Program-made: the position numbers and the translations under genes
Origin: an uncultured Collinsella sp.
Lineage (GTDB): Bacteria; Actinomycetota; Coriobacteriia; Coriobacteriales; Coriobacteriaceae
NCBI GenBank assembly: GCA_938036665.1
Contig: CALHWR010000031.1
Location: 1-23,919, forward strand
DNA length: 23,919 nt
Reading direction: 5' to 3'
Notes under the pieces: model-generated
The model's input: the letters and a program-made list of their open reading frames with translations, nothing else
The model's database searches: none
What the model was told of the DNA's origin: nothing
Shown here: one piece after another, positions 7,156 through 16,240 of the stretch
Numbering within the stretch: the first letter of the stretch is position 1
Layout: each line of letters starts with the position of its first letter

Positions 7156-8100
7156 ATGGAGAAGCGAGAGAAGCAGCAGGATGCCGAGCGCGAGCAGCTG
7201 GCAAAAAGCAAGAGCCTAGCCAAGAATAAGCTGGTTGTGGCAGCAATCGCACTTGCTTGCGCCGTGGCGCTCGTGACGGGTGGTTACTTTACCTATTCCG
7301 CCTACACCGCCAACGGATTTCTAAAGTCCGTCGCCGCAACGGGCACCGCGCAGAGCCTGTTTGCGAGCGACCTGCTCACGGGCTATATGAGTGCGCCTGG
7401 CAACGACGAGCTCGACCGCGCCCAGCGCTCCGTTACGGTATATCCCAACAACAAGCAGTGCAGCTTCACCTTTAGCATCTATAACTATTTGCTGAGCAAC
7501 AGCAACTTCTGCAACGATAAAAACGTGACGTATACCTTGACGGTCGAGGGGTATGGGCTCGATGGTGCCACGTGGAGCTATGCGCCCCAACCCGCCGGAA
7601 ACGTCAAGCTTCCGGAGAATCAGCCTACCAAGAACGATTACACCGTGACCTTTCCTGAGGACAAGTTGGGACATGCCTACTTTGTGATTAAGGCCATGGT
7701 TGTTTCGAAGGAGAGCCCCGGCACCGAGCTCACCTGTCTGGCGGCGAAAGTCGTGCCGTCAAAGAAGGCCGAGGTCAAAACCGCTGCGGTTGAGGGCGCG
7801 CTGGTTGATGAGGCTGGCAAGTTTGCTGATTACGCTGCGTACAACTACCGTGTGACGGTTACGGGCGCACCGGCAAACGTCACGCTCACGTGGGGGGAGA
7901 ACGTGGAGATCGATCCGTTCTTCGAGACCAACCATGGTGTGACGGCGGATAAAACAAATCACACGGTTACGTTCACCATGGAGCCTGGCTCGATGATCGT
8001 CAACTTTTACCGAGCGGACGGCAAGACGCCCGGTGACTGGGGTGACCTGGGCATTAGGGTGAGCGGAACTACCCTGACGGGCACGACGGAGACTCAATAA
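7156..8100 (+). CDS. Single-pass membrane or signal-peptide protein, surface operon protein 3
   Basis: A 314-residue protein with a strong binding site (GGAGAGGGGG) before the ATG. A Lys/Glu-rich N-terminus (1-25) precedes a membrane segment at ~26-47 (LVVAAIALACAVALVTGGYF) and then TYSAYTANGFLKSVAATGT. This resembles the start of SipW-dependent/camelysin-like precursors, where an aromatic-S/T-A-Y stretch follows the hydrophobic core, so signal-peptide cleavage is possible. Two apparent domains follow: ~60-195, and ~200-305 with several THTVTFT-like strands and a PGSMIVNFYRADG segment. It sits 14 bases after protein 2 and 40 bases before the giant gene. Function is inferred only from context: an envelope partner of the giant protein. 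Confidence 0.87.
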   Translation: MEKREKQQDAEREQLAKSKSLAKNKLVVAAIALACAVALVTGGYFTYSAYTANGFLKSVAATGTAQSLFASDLLTGYMSAPGNDELDRAQRSVTVYPNNKQCSFTFSIYNYLLSNSNFCNDKNVTYTLTVEGYGLDGATWSYAPQPAGNVKLPENQPTKNDYTVTFPEDKLGHAYFVIKAMVVSKESPGTELTCLAAKVVPSKKAEVKTAAVEGALVDEAGKFADYAAYNYRVTVTGAPANVTLTWGENVEIDPFFETNHGVTADKTNHTVTFTMEPGSMIVNFYRADGKTPGDWGDLGIRVSGTTLTGTTETQ

Positions 8101-8119
8101 CTCTGGAAGCAGAGTTTTT
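8099..8119 (+). terminator. Short hairpin with T run between protein 3 and the giant gene (possible attenuator)
   Basis: AACTCTG (8099-8105) and CAGAGTT (8110-8116) form a 7-bp stem with a GAAG loop, followed by TTT; the left arm includes the last two bases of the stop codon. It is too weak for full termination and the giant gene has no obvious promoter of its own, so partial read-through is likely. Confidence 0.5.
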
Positions 8120-8140
8120 AGGATAAGAGGTACGGAATCG

Positions 8141-11100
8141 ATGAGAACGGCAAAGCGCATACTCGCAGAGTTCATGACGGTGGTCATGGTGCTCCAGGCA
8201 TGTTCGCCCACGGTCGCCGCCGTGGCGGCAGGCTGGCAGAACATCTCGAGCGAGATTGCCACCGCGGCTGCGGAGGCATCGGACGCAGCCGAGAGCGGCG
8301 AGACCAAGAGCGATGTCACGACCGGGTCTGGGTCGAGTGATACCGGCGCCGCGGGTGACAGTGCTGAGGATGACGCTGCGAAGGATGACGCTGCAGCAGG
8401 CGATACTTCCGATAGTGCCACGGGTTCCGATTCCACGGGCGACCAAGCGGAAGGCGACGATGCGGCAGGGGATGCCGCCACTGACGATGCCGAGCAAGAC
8501 GCAGATGATGCAGTTTCGGAGGATGCCGCGGCTCAGGCGGATGCGACGATCACGGATTTGAATGAGCTCGTCGAGCTGCTCGAGGCGAACGGCGCGGAAA
8601 ACATCGTACGCAAAGACGACAGGAGCGGAATCCGAAGCCTTGATGTCAAGTCGTCGGAGGCGTTCGCCGTCCTGTCTAACGCCGACGCTTCGCTTTACTA
8701 TGATGCGCAGATCAAGGTTATCATCACGGGCGATGCGAAGCTCACCGAGTCGGCTAAGAACGGCATGTCTTTCCAGGGCCTTGGCAGTGATGAGCATCCG
8801 TTTGAAGGCAAAATCTATAGGTCGTTGAATGGCGTTGATAGCCCTGTTGAGCTTACGTCTAACCGGACGGTTTTCAATAACTTCAAACTGACTGACCAAA
8901 ACAATACGGTCAAGATAAAGTGGATAGGCGCAACTACCTATAGCGCGCCGATGGTCGCTACGAAGGTCAGCGGTGGGGGCAAGACGCTCAACGCTGTGGT
9001 CAACATCGCAGATCCCGTAGGTACCGGCGGGACGGATACGACTTCCGCTCTGACGGCGCCCCTTTTGGGTGAGGCGATGGGTGACCTTACTACAGAGGTC
9101 ACCTATGGCCCTGCCGGTTCTCTCGAGAAGCTCAACGTAAATGCAGCGGGAAACATCGGCCTTTTAGCGAATACAGTCAAGAGCGGAACCTTTACGGTGG
9201 GGTCTGTTAAGTTTCCCGCTAGCCTTGCCGCGGGCGGTGTCGTCGAGACGAGCTCCGGTAATGCCGGTCTGCTCGTAGGCACGGTCGAGGATGGCGCGAC
9301 TTTGAACGTCGGCACCCTTAATGTTCCCGCTGCTACCGTTCAGTCTGCAAGCGGTTCCGCCGGTGGTGTCGCAGGTCTCGTCGGTTCGAACACAGGCGCC
9401 ACAGTCAACGTCACGGAGGCTCTCGACCTGCACATGCTCACCGTCAAGGGCACCACCGCCAGTGGCGGCTTCATCGGTAAGGCGACCAGGCTCGCGCTGG
9501 GCGCGGACAACAAGAAGTTCACCTGTCCCGCCAACGTCGGCGATGCGAACAGCAAAAGTTCCGGCGGCTTCATCGGCGACGTTAGTTTTGCCGGCCCGGT
9601 CGAGTTTGCCAACAACGACCAAATCGATACGGGCGAGGGCGTGAATCTTGGCCAAAGTGGGGACACGGGCGCGGGCGGCGTGTTCGGTCTCCTGGACACA
9701 ACGAACGGCGATGTCGCAATATCAGGTGGCTCGTATACTAGCAAACTGGTGACGGGCTCCAGCTCCATCTATGGCGGTCTGGTCGGTAGAGTTCAGGATG
9801 TGACCAACACAGAGAAGTCGAACAACACCCTTCATATAAAGACGGGTGCCGCGGGCAACCGCTGTTCGGTTGATACTACATGCAGCGTCGCGCCGCGACT
9901 GGCAGGAGGCCTGGTCGGCTGGGTGGCAAAGAGCAACAATACTGGAGGCGTTGTAATCGTTGACGGCGCGGACGTCACGTGCCATTCTCCAAAAGCCAAT
10001 GGAAAGAACTGCGGGTTTGGCGGTGTTGTTGGCGCCTTGGATAGCGGCTATAGCGTGGGCGGGCGTTCGCGTTTTGGAATTCTGGACTGCGGGGACGTTC
10101 GCGTTGAAACTGATAAAAACGAATCAATCGCATGTGGTGCCGGAATTGTGGGTTCGGCATGGAACGGCGTCTTGCGCTTGCGTGGGACTACCGATTTATC
10201 CGATTGCAAGCTCGAGGCCAACGGTAATACCAGCCAAATTCTTAGATCCTTGGATGGATGCGCCCCATTGGTGTTTGCTCTAGGTTCAGGCTCGGATGCT
10301 GAGGCAACGAACGATAATTATTGGCTTTACAAACGTCCTGCTGCGGCGAGGATCGATGACCTGACCTATAACCAGGTTATCCGCCTGACCGGAGAGGAGG
10401 GCAAGCTCAGCAAGGATCTTATTAAACTTGATGAAAGCACCTTTTATCAGCCGTTGTGCAATCTGAGTGGTGCTCCAGATGCTGGCAGCAGTGCTGGCTA
10501 CTCTTGGGGTAAGCAGCTACGGTCCCAAGATGGTGACGGGAAGTCGGGTACATACCTCATTAAAGATGTGGATACATTCGCATGTATTGCCCTGACGGTT
10601 CAAACGCACGGCTGCTTTGGCGGTGTATTCGGCATCGGCACGGCTAACATTACGAGCTGGTATGGTAATAGTGGGAATGCTATCTCAATTACTTCCGACA
10701 TTGACCTGCGAGGTACAGGCCTTGAATGTCTTGCATGTGATGGATCCGGGCAAGTTAACGCTTTCGTAGGGGCTGTCGAGGGAAACCATCATACCGTTAC
10801 CTTGGCGATTGGCGAACCTTACGGTACGCGCAACGGCAATGCGCTTGGCGCAAACGATTCGACTGAAGGCAACGGCAAGATTTACCGTCACAGCCGTCTG
10901 GGCCTCTTTGCCGCTATCGGCGGTGGCGCGACGGTGAATAACCTTACCGTCGATGGCGTTATGAAGTTCGATAACGGCTTAGGCGTCGACGCTGGCTCGC
11001 TTGCGGCAACAATCACTGGCAAGGCAACACTCAACGGCGTTACGTGCAAGCCGAAAATCACCTGCGATGATACGTTCGGCAACGATGTCAACATTGGCGG

Positions 11101-14100
11101 CATTGCTGGTAGCGTGAGGGGTGGTGGAACCGTTACTTTCGGCAGCAGCAACATAAGTGGCAGCACGAAGGCGCAAGCGACCGTCAAAACGGGCGCTACC
11201 CTCAACGGCAACACGCGCATTGGCGGCGCTATCGGTTATGTGGCGGACGTTGTCGCTATCGTCAACGTGACGAGTCTCGAGGTCGGTGACGCGACGACGA
11301 GCGAAAATGCGATTACCGCGGGCGACAGCGCGAGCAATAAGAAATCCCAGGTCGGCGGCTTCATCGGCTGCATCGCTCAAGGGACGCAAGAGAAACGCGT
11401 CAACATCACGGGCCTTTCGTTCGACTCGTTCAGCATGACCGTTGGCAAGAACGGTGACGCGAAGAACGGCGCCGGTGGTCTTCTGGGCTATAGCTGGGGC
11501 AATACTGTTGTCACCATCGGGGATAGCAGCAAAAACACCAGCGACAGTACGTATGCTCTCAAGACGAACAGCGCCTCCGTAGCCGCAAACAGCTCAAGCG
11601 AACTCGGCGGCCTCGTATATGCAGCCAGCGGTCACTGGGTTATCAACAACTACGCCATCGACCTTTCGGGCACAACTATTAATGTCAAGAGCGCTACGAC
11701 GCTTGGCCTGCTTGTTGGCCGCGGCAGTAAGGTAGCTTCTGGAGTATATGGCTCCGAGTCCTATACGGGTTTGTACCTGGAAGATAGGGCTTATTGGGGA
11801 ACTGCATACAAAGTTTCCGGTATTACGGTCAATGCATCTGAGAAATTATCGGAATTCGACGAGTGGGTGGGCAATGGCAAAAAGCCAGGCAGCAAACTCA
11901 TGGATGGCGAATGGAACACTGTTGTCTCACTGCATACCTATACCGACAAGTTGGATATGAGCGGTAACGCGGAGAACGACAACAGTTATAAGAACCGTTC
12001 GAACTTTGGCGCAAGTCATAATACAAACGGGAGTATTCGCTATTACTACAACCTTGACCGTGCGTATAGCGCCCTCAGCGCCAACGGCAAAGACTATATG
12101 GCGCAGAAATCTGTCCAACTCACTGCTCCGGAAGAGCTTCTTTTGTGGTCCGCATGCCGTTATGCGCCCGCCGAGGTGCAGAAATACATTGCTCCTGGAA
12201 TGACTGGAGTTAACGTTGGTCTGAATAGCATTACGGTCTATATCAACGGCGGTGCAAGTTCAGAACAAAAAACTATCGATTTAAGAGGTTATAGCTACTA
12301 TCCTGCACAGCCTGGCGGAAACGTATTTGTTCAAGATGTAAATATCAAATTTTGCTACTCAGATATCAAGTCAGAGTATGCTAAAAATAAATCCAACGCG
12401 GCCGGCACGCAGCATGAAAACATGCACTGCGGACTTTTGCGTACGATTAATGCGAACCTCACGGTAGGCAATGTCACACTGGGCGGCACTATCGGAATTG
12501 CGGTTAGCGACGGTGATACAAGTAAGGCAGGGCCTGGCGGCACCGTGTCAGGTGCTCTGGTGTGCCGCTATATTTACGGGTCTTCGACTTCGGTTAAGCA
12601 GGTCTCTATCAATAATCTTACGCTTGATGGTTTGACCGTCGATGGCGTGACCGATACAACCGGCTATGCTCCTCTGCTTATCAACGAGATGCAGACGTAC
12701 GTGAATTTGAACGCAACGAATATCTCAGCCAAGGGGTATGAGGGCGACACCAAGGCAGCTACGTCGCTGTTCGGTAGGCTTGGTGTGGGCAGTACGGCCG
12801 ACCAGGTGACGGCAACATTCAGCGCGATCAGCCTCCCCAGTGCAGCGGATAGCTCGATATTCACCCGCGCAAGCTTGCTTGAGAGCTTTGGCTACGGCGA
12901 GGGGAAGACAGGCTCGGCGGTGTATACCTTTATAAAGGATGACCAGACGAAAGAGAAGGTCACATTCGGTAGCGAGATCGACTCGAAGGGCGAATACTCC
13001 GGTAAGCAGCTCTGGTACTACGACGAGAGCACCTATGGGACCCCTGCTGGCCTCGTCACCGTTGACAACAAAGAGGCAAATGCGGATACTCCGCAATTCG
13101 GTGGTTATCTCCCGTATGTGAAAAAGGGCAATGTCAACGAAAACAAAGTCCAATACCACGAAATCAAAGTTAACCAGCGTGTGCCCAAGCTTACGACGGG
13201 CTGCGGTACCTATGGCGATCCCTATGCCATAACTAAAGCATCAGAGCTCAACACGGTTGCTGAGTATATCAACACGCAAAATGCAATCGACGGTTGGGAA
13301 GTAACGATTGCCGCCAATCAGGAAGAGCTATGTCAGCGTCGTTCGTCCAGTGAGAATACTGAAAACGAAGTGACGTACATCTACAAACAGGCGAACAAAA
13401 CATGGGAGAGGAAGACAGGGGAAGGTACCACTGACCCCAATAACGCGCTTGACGATGCGACGATGCACTGCTATCTCCAAAGCGCCTACTACAGTATCGA
13501 GCCGGTTGATAGCGAGGGAAATGGTAGCGATACACTTGTGCTCGATACCACCGCTTTCCAGGGTTTGGGCAATCAGAGCAACCCGTTCAGGGGGGTTGTT
13601 GTTGGCAATCTGAGAGACGGCGGTTTAGCGACCATCAAGATTAACAAGCCCGAAGGCGCAAGCGCGCTTTCCGGATTGATCCCGTATAGCTACGGCGGCG
13701 TTGTGAGCAACCTGAATATTGAATACTCGGGCACGCCGGTCTCAATTGCATATAAGAGTAAAGATGCATCTGGTGTGCCGGGCGCGTTCTTTGGCGGCGT
13801 GATCGGTTGCATCATGGGCGGTGACAATATCATCGATGGCGTGTCGGTGAATGCGGATGCCGGCTTTAGCGTTGCTGGGACGGCAGGCGATAATGGCAGC
13901 GAGCACCTTGTGCCCGTTGGTGGCTACGTTGGTGCTGTTGCGGGTGGCGGCGTCATCTTCCGCAACTCTTCGCGCGGCGACGGTGCCCTTAACGCCTGGC
14001 ATAGCGCCGGCGCTTCTCTCTATGACAACCCGTATGTTGGCCGCGTGATTGACGGCTATGCGTTCAGCGAGCTTACCGGTGGTAAGAGTCTCGACAACAC

Positions 14101-16240
14101 TGATCGCAACTACAAGGTGAACAATCTGGATACTTCGAAGACGGGGTGCATCAAGACGGATGCGACGCAGGGCCGCTATAGGGGAGACGACGCCAATAAC
14201 TCTGCGATAACCACAACCGTCAATGACTCGCAGGGACTGCTCGTACTCTCGGCCATCATCAGCAGCGGTGCGGCCGGCGGTTCGGCGAATACGAATACCA
14301 CGAACGATGCGTATGGAACGTATGCGGGCTCGCGTGCCTACATGGGCGGCAACAACGCAAAGGGAGTGTACCAATTCGGCAACAAGCAATACGGCAAAGT
14401 TCGCAACGCGAGCTATACACATGTTGGAAGGCCGGCGAGTGCCGCTGACGACTTTGCTAATGCGAAAAACGATGACATGAAAAGTCCCGGTATTCAGTTA
14501 GAGGGTAACGCGCTCGACTACACAAGCGATGGTTCGGACGTTAACTCCCCCTACCTGGTAAAGAAATACGCAACGTGGCAGACGGGTAACATCTGCGCCG
14601 CGCAGGTATCGGGAATGGATTTGCAGTTCAAAGCGGGTGAAACCTATGACATGACTACTTATGGCACGGGTTACACGGGTCTTTCGGGCCGCTACTACTC
14701 AAACGCATGCGCATCCGGTAAGGGCGCCGACCGCGATCGCATCGTGCCGCTTGTTGCGTGCATCAACGGTAACGGTGCAACAATTAAGGTCGGTAGCAAG
14801 GAGGCCAGCAAGGTATATGGGGTCACGGAGTACGCCGATGATAATTACAAAATCACCGGAGTGGGCGCTCTCTTTGGTACCGTAACGTATACCTCGACCA
14901 ACGTGTTGGATAGCATCGGCACTCCGGCAACGGACGGCGCTGCTGCTACGGGCAACGGCGGCTATACCGTCCAGAACCTAAAGTTCGATGACTGCAATAT
15001 TTCTTTTACGTATATCAATGCAGCCGGCGCCCCCAGTGGTGCGGGTAATGAGCAGGTTGGCGTCGGTCTGCTTGCGGGTACTACGGCGAACGCGAGCTCG
15101 CTGGCAGATTACGGCAAATATGCAGGAATTACCACGAATAGCTGCAGGGTGAATGGCCCCAATAACGTTGGCGGATTGCTCGGCGCATCCGGCTATGGTA
15201 GCCGCAGGACTGATAAAGATACAACTTTGCTGGTGAATCGTAACGACACCTCAAATTCGAACACGCGCTATTCTCCGGTCAAGCTTTACGATTGCTCTTA
15301 TAGCAACATGGACATTTCTGGCGTGCAAAACGTCGGTGGCTTCGTCGGCAAGCTGAACAAAAATTCCGCTGGTGGCGTTTGGACAAAAACGAACATGTCT
15401 ATTGCCAAGAATTCCACGATTATGTCAACTGCTTCTAACGCAAGGACCGGCGGTGTCGTGGGTCTTGCTGGAGGTGGTTTCCTGGTGAACACCGATGATG
15501 CTGGGACGCCTTCGCAGGGTGCCGGAAAGGCGGAGATCAGCAATATCACGCTTCAGCCGGCAGCATCGAGCGCGACCGAGGGGACCGGCGGCCTTATCGG
15601 AAGGTCCGAAAATGGAATCGTGTCTGTCTACAATCTGTGCATCCAAGGCGACGTGCAGAGTAAAACGGTATTTGGTGTTAGAGGATCGAATAATCTTAAG
15701 TACGTTGCTGGTGCAGTCGGCGAAGCGGCTTCGGGCGGTGCATTTAAGTTCGATAGCTGTGTAATAAAAGACATCTATCTTGGTGCTCGTGAGTGCTCTG
15801 CCGGTTTAATCGGTGATCTGAAAGGTGGGTGTGCCCTCGAGGTCAAGAATTCAACTATCACTGGACTGGTCGTCGATGGTTCGTATTCTGGTGGTGTTGT
15901 TGGCTCAATCGGTAACACGGCGAACTCTGTCACGCTTTTGAATTCGACCATTGGCGAGAATAACTTTACCGGTAGCAAGAACGCTGCATGGAACTCATCG
16001 CTGGGAAGTTGTTCTGGTGGCGTGTCTGGCGATGGCCGTGGCTCATTTAGGCTCGTAAACGTGCTCATGGATCGCAATATCTTTGGGGCGCAAACTAGCC
16101 AGGGATATTTGTTCGGAAATAGTTCATCCGCTGATCTCGTCAACGTTTTTGTCGCAGGAATTGCCATTAGACCAAACAGTGCGAGTGAATCGCTCAAGCT
16201 GATGCGCAATTCTTCCGGCACCGACGACCTTAAAAAGTGA
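8141..16240 (+). CDS. Giant secreted beta-helix (GLUG-like repeat) surface protein, N-terminal 2699 residues
   Basis: The start has an AAGAGGT site and an N-terminal export signal (MRTAKRILAEF then a hydrophobic core to about residue 30). Residues ~45-140 are an acidic Asp/Ala/Ser/Gly linker. From ~170 the chain is parallel beta-helix-like, with about twenty GG-[LVF]-[IV]-G turns (GGFIG, GGLVG, GGVVG) as in GLUG-type and pectin-lyase-fold adhesins. At least four modules are recognisable from header motifs: near residue 211 (FQGLGSDEHPFEG), ~853, 1687-1805 (GTYGDPYAITKASEL and FQGLGNQSNPFRG) and ~2178 (INGNGATIKVG). Proposed role: surface adhesin or matrix protein; the ligand is unknown. The frame ends at TGA 16238-16240 just after an AAAAA run. 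The next frame continues with matching style, so this is probably a broken ~3600-residue protein. Fourth gene of the operon. Confidence 0.92.
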   Translation: MRTAKRILAEFMTVVMVLQACSPTVAAVAAGWQNISSEIATAAAEASDAAESGETKSDVTTGSGSSDTGAAGDSAEDDAAKDDAAAGDTSDSATGSDSTGDQAEGDDAAGDAATDDAEQDADDAVSEDAAAQADATITDLNELVELLEANGAENIVRKDDRSGIRSLDVKSSEAFAVLSNADASLYYDAQIKVIITGDAKLTESAKNGMSFQGLGSDEHPFEGKIYRSLNGVDSPVELTSNRTVFNNFKLTDQNNTVKIKWIGATTYSAPMVATKVSGGGKTLNAVVNIADPVGTGGTDTTSALTAPLLGEAMGDLTTEVTYGPAGSLEKLNVNAAGNIGLLANTVKSGTFTVGSVKFPASLAAGGVVETSSGNAGLLVGTVEDGATLNVGTLNVPAATVQSASGSAGGVAGLVGSNTGATVNVTEALDLHMLTVKGTTASGGFIGKATRLALGADNKKFTCPANVGDANSKSSGGFIGDVSFAGPVEFANNDQIDTGEGVNLGQSGDTGAGGVFGLLDTTNGDVAISGGSYTSKLVTGSSSIYGGLVGRVQDVTNTEKSNNTLHIKTGAAGNRCSVDTTCSVAPRLAGGLVGWVAKSNNTGGVVIVDGADVTCHSPKANGKNCGFGGVVGALDSGYSVGGRSRFGILDCGDVRVETDKNESIACGAGIVGSAWNGVLRLRGTTDLSDCKLEANGNTSQILRSLDGCAPLVFALGSGSDAEATNDNYWLYKRPAAARIDDLTYNQVIRLTGEEGKLSKDLIKLDESTFYQPLCNLSGAPDAGSSAGYSWGKQLRSQDGDGKSGTYLIKDVDTFACIALTVQTHGCFGGVFGIGTANITSWYGNSGNAISITSDIDLRGTGLECLACDGSGQVNAFVGAVEGNHHTVTLAIGEPYGTRNGNALGANDSTEGNGKIYRHSRLGLFAAIGGGATVNNLTVDGVMKFDNGLGVDAGSLAATITGKATLNGVTCKPKITCDDTFGNDVNIGGIAGSVRGGGTVTFGSSNISGSTKAQATVKTGATLNGNTRIGGAIGYVADVVAIVNVTSLEVGDATTSENAITAGDSASNKKSQVGGFIGCIAQGTQEKRVNITGLSFDSFSMTVGKNGDAKNGAGGLLGYSWGNTVVTIGDSSKNTSDSTYALKTNSASVAANSSSELGGLVYAASGHWVINNYAIDLSGTTINVKSATTLGLLVGRGSKVASGVYGSESYTGLYLEDRAYWGTAYKVSGITVNASEKLSEFDEWVGNGKKPGSKLMDGEWNTVVSLHTYTDKLDMSGNAENDNSYKNRSNFGASHNTNGSIRYYYNLDRAYSALSANGKDYMAQKSVQLTAPEELLLWSACRYAPAEVQKYIAPGMTGVNVGLNSITVYINGGASSEQKTIDLRGYSYYPAQPGGNVFVQDVNIKFCYSDIKSEYAKNKSNAAGTQHENMHCGLLRTINANLTVGNVTLGGTIGIAVSDGDTSKAGPGGTVSGALVCRYIYGSSTSVKQVSINNLTLDGLTVDGVTDTTGYAPLLINEMQTYVNLNATNISAKGYEGDTKAATSLFGRLGVGSTADQVTATFSAISLPSAADSSIFTRASLLESFGYGEGKTGSAVYTFIKDDQTKEKVTFGSEIDSKGEYSGKQLWYYDESTYGTPAGLVTVDNKEANADTPQFGGYLPYVKKGNVNENKVQYHEIKVNQRVPKLTTGCGTYGDPYAITKASELNTVAEYINTQNAIDGWEVTIAANQEELCQRRSSSENTENEVTYIYKQANKTWERKTGEGTTDPNNALDDATMHCYLQSAYYSIEPVDSEGNGSDTLVLDTTAFQGLGNQSNPFRGVVVGNLRDGGLATIKINKPEGASALSGLIPYSYGGVVSNLNIEYSGTPVSIAYKSKDASGVPGAFFGGVIGCIMGGDNIIDGVSVNADAGFSVAGTAGDNGSEHLVPVGGYVGAVAGGGVIFRNSSRGDGALNAWHSAGASLYDNPYVGRVIDGYAFSELTGGKSLDNTDRNYKVNNLDTSKTGCIKTDATQGRYRGDDANNSAITTTVNDSQGLLVLSAIISSGAAGGSANTNTTNDAYGTYAGSRAYMGGNNAKGVYQFGNKQYGKVRNASYTHVGRPASAADDFANAKNDDMKSPGIQLEGNALDYTSDGSDVNSPYLVKKYATWQTGNICAAQVSGMDLQFKAGETYDMTTYGTGYTGLSGRYYSNACASGKGADRDRIVPLVACINGNGATIKVGSKEASKVYGVTEYADDNYKITGVGALFGTVTYTSTNVLDSIGTPATDGAAATGNGGYTVQNLKFDDCNISFTYINAAGAPSGAGNEQVGVGLLAGTTANASSLADYGKYAGITTNSCRVNGPNNVGGLLGASGYGSRRTDKDTTLLVNRNDTSNSNTRYSPVKLYDCSYSNMDISGVQNVGGFVGKLNKNSAGGVWTKTNMSIAKNSTIMSTASNARTGGVVGLAGGGFLVNTDDAGTPSQGAGKAEISNITLQPAASSATEGTGGLIGRSENGIVSVYNLCIQGDVQSKTVFGVRGSNNLKYVAGAVGEAASGGAFKFDSCVIKDIYLGARECSAGLIGDLKGGCALEVKNSTITGLVVDGSYSGGVVGSIGNTANSVTLLNSTIGENNFTGSKNAAWNSSLGSCSGGVSGDGRGSFRLVNVLMDRNIFGAQTSQGYLFGNSSSADLVNVFVAGIAIRPNSASESLKLMRNSSGTDDLKK
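16229..16240 (+). other. Frame break at an AAAAA run inside the giant gene
   Basis: The bases CTTAAAAAGTGA read Leu-Lys-Lys-stop in the upstream frame. The downstream frame opens at 16234, just after an in-frame TAA, and runs 906 codons. One extra A (A6 instead of A5) would join both parts as ...DDLKKVNKKSY. A -1 ribosomal slip on AAA-AAG is possible, but the heptamer starts with T rather than A, so it is not the classic A-AAA-AAG. GTGA would also fit a stop/start overlap, yet no ribosome binding site precedes the GTG. Confidence 0.8.

Noticed and set aside
5942..7252. 436-codon minus-strand frame opposite surface proteins 1 to 3
   Set aside because: It crosses three well-supported plus-strand genes, has no recognisable domain, and is an antisense shadow.
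16229..16240. Classic programmed -1 frameshift heptamer
   Set aside because: The heptamer is T-AAA-AAG, not A-AAA-AAG, and no clear stimulatory stem was recognised; kept only as an alternative to an indel.
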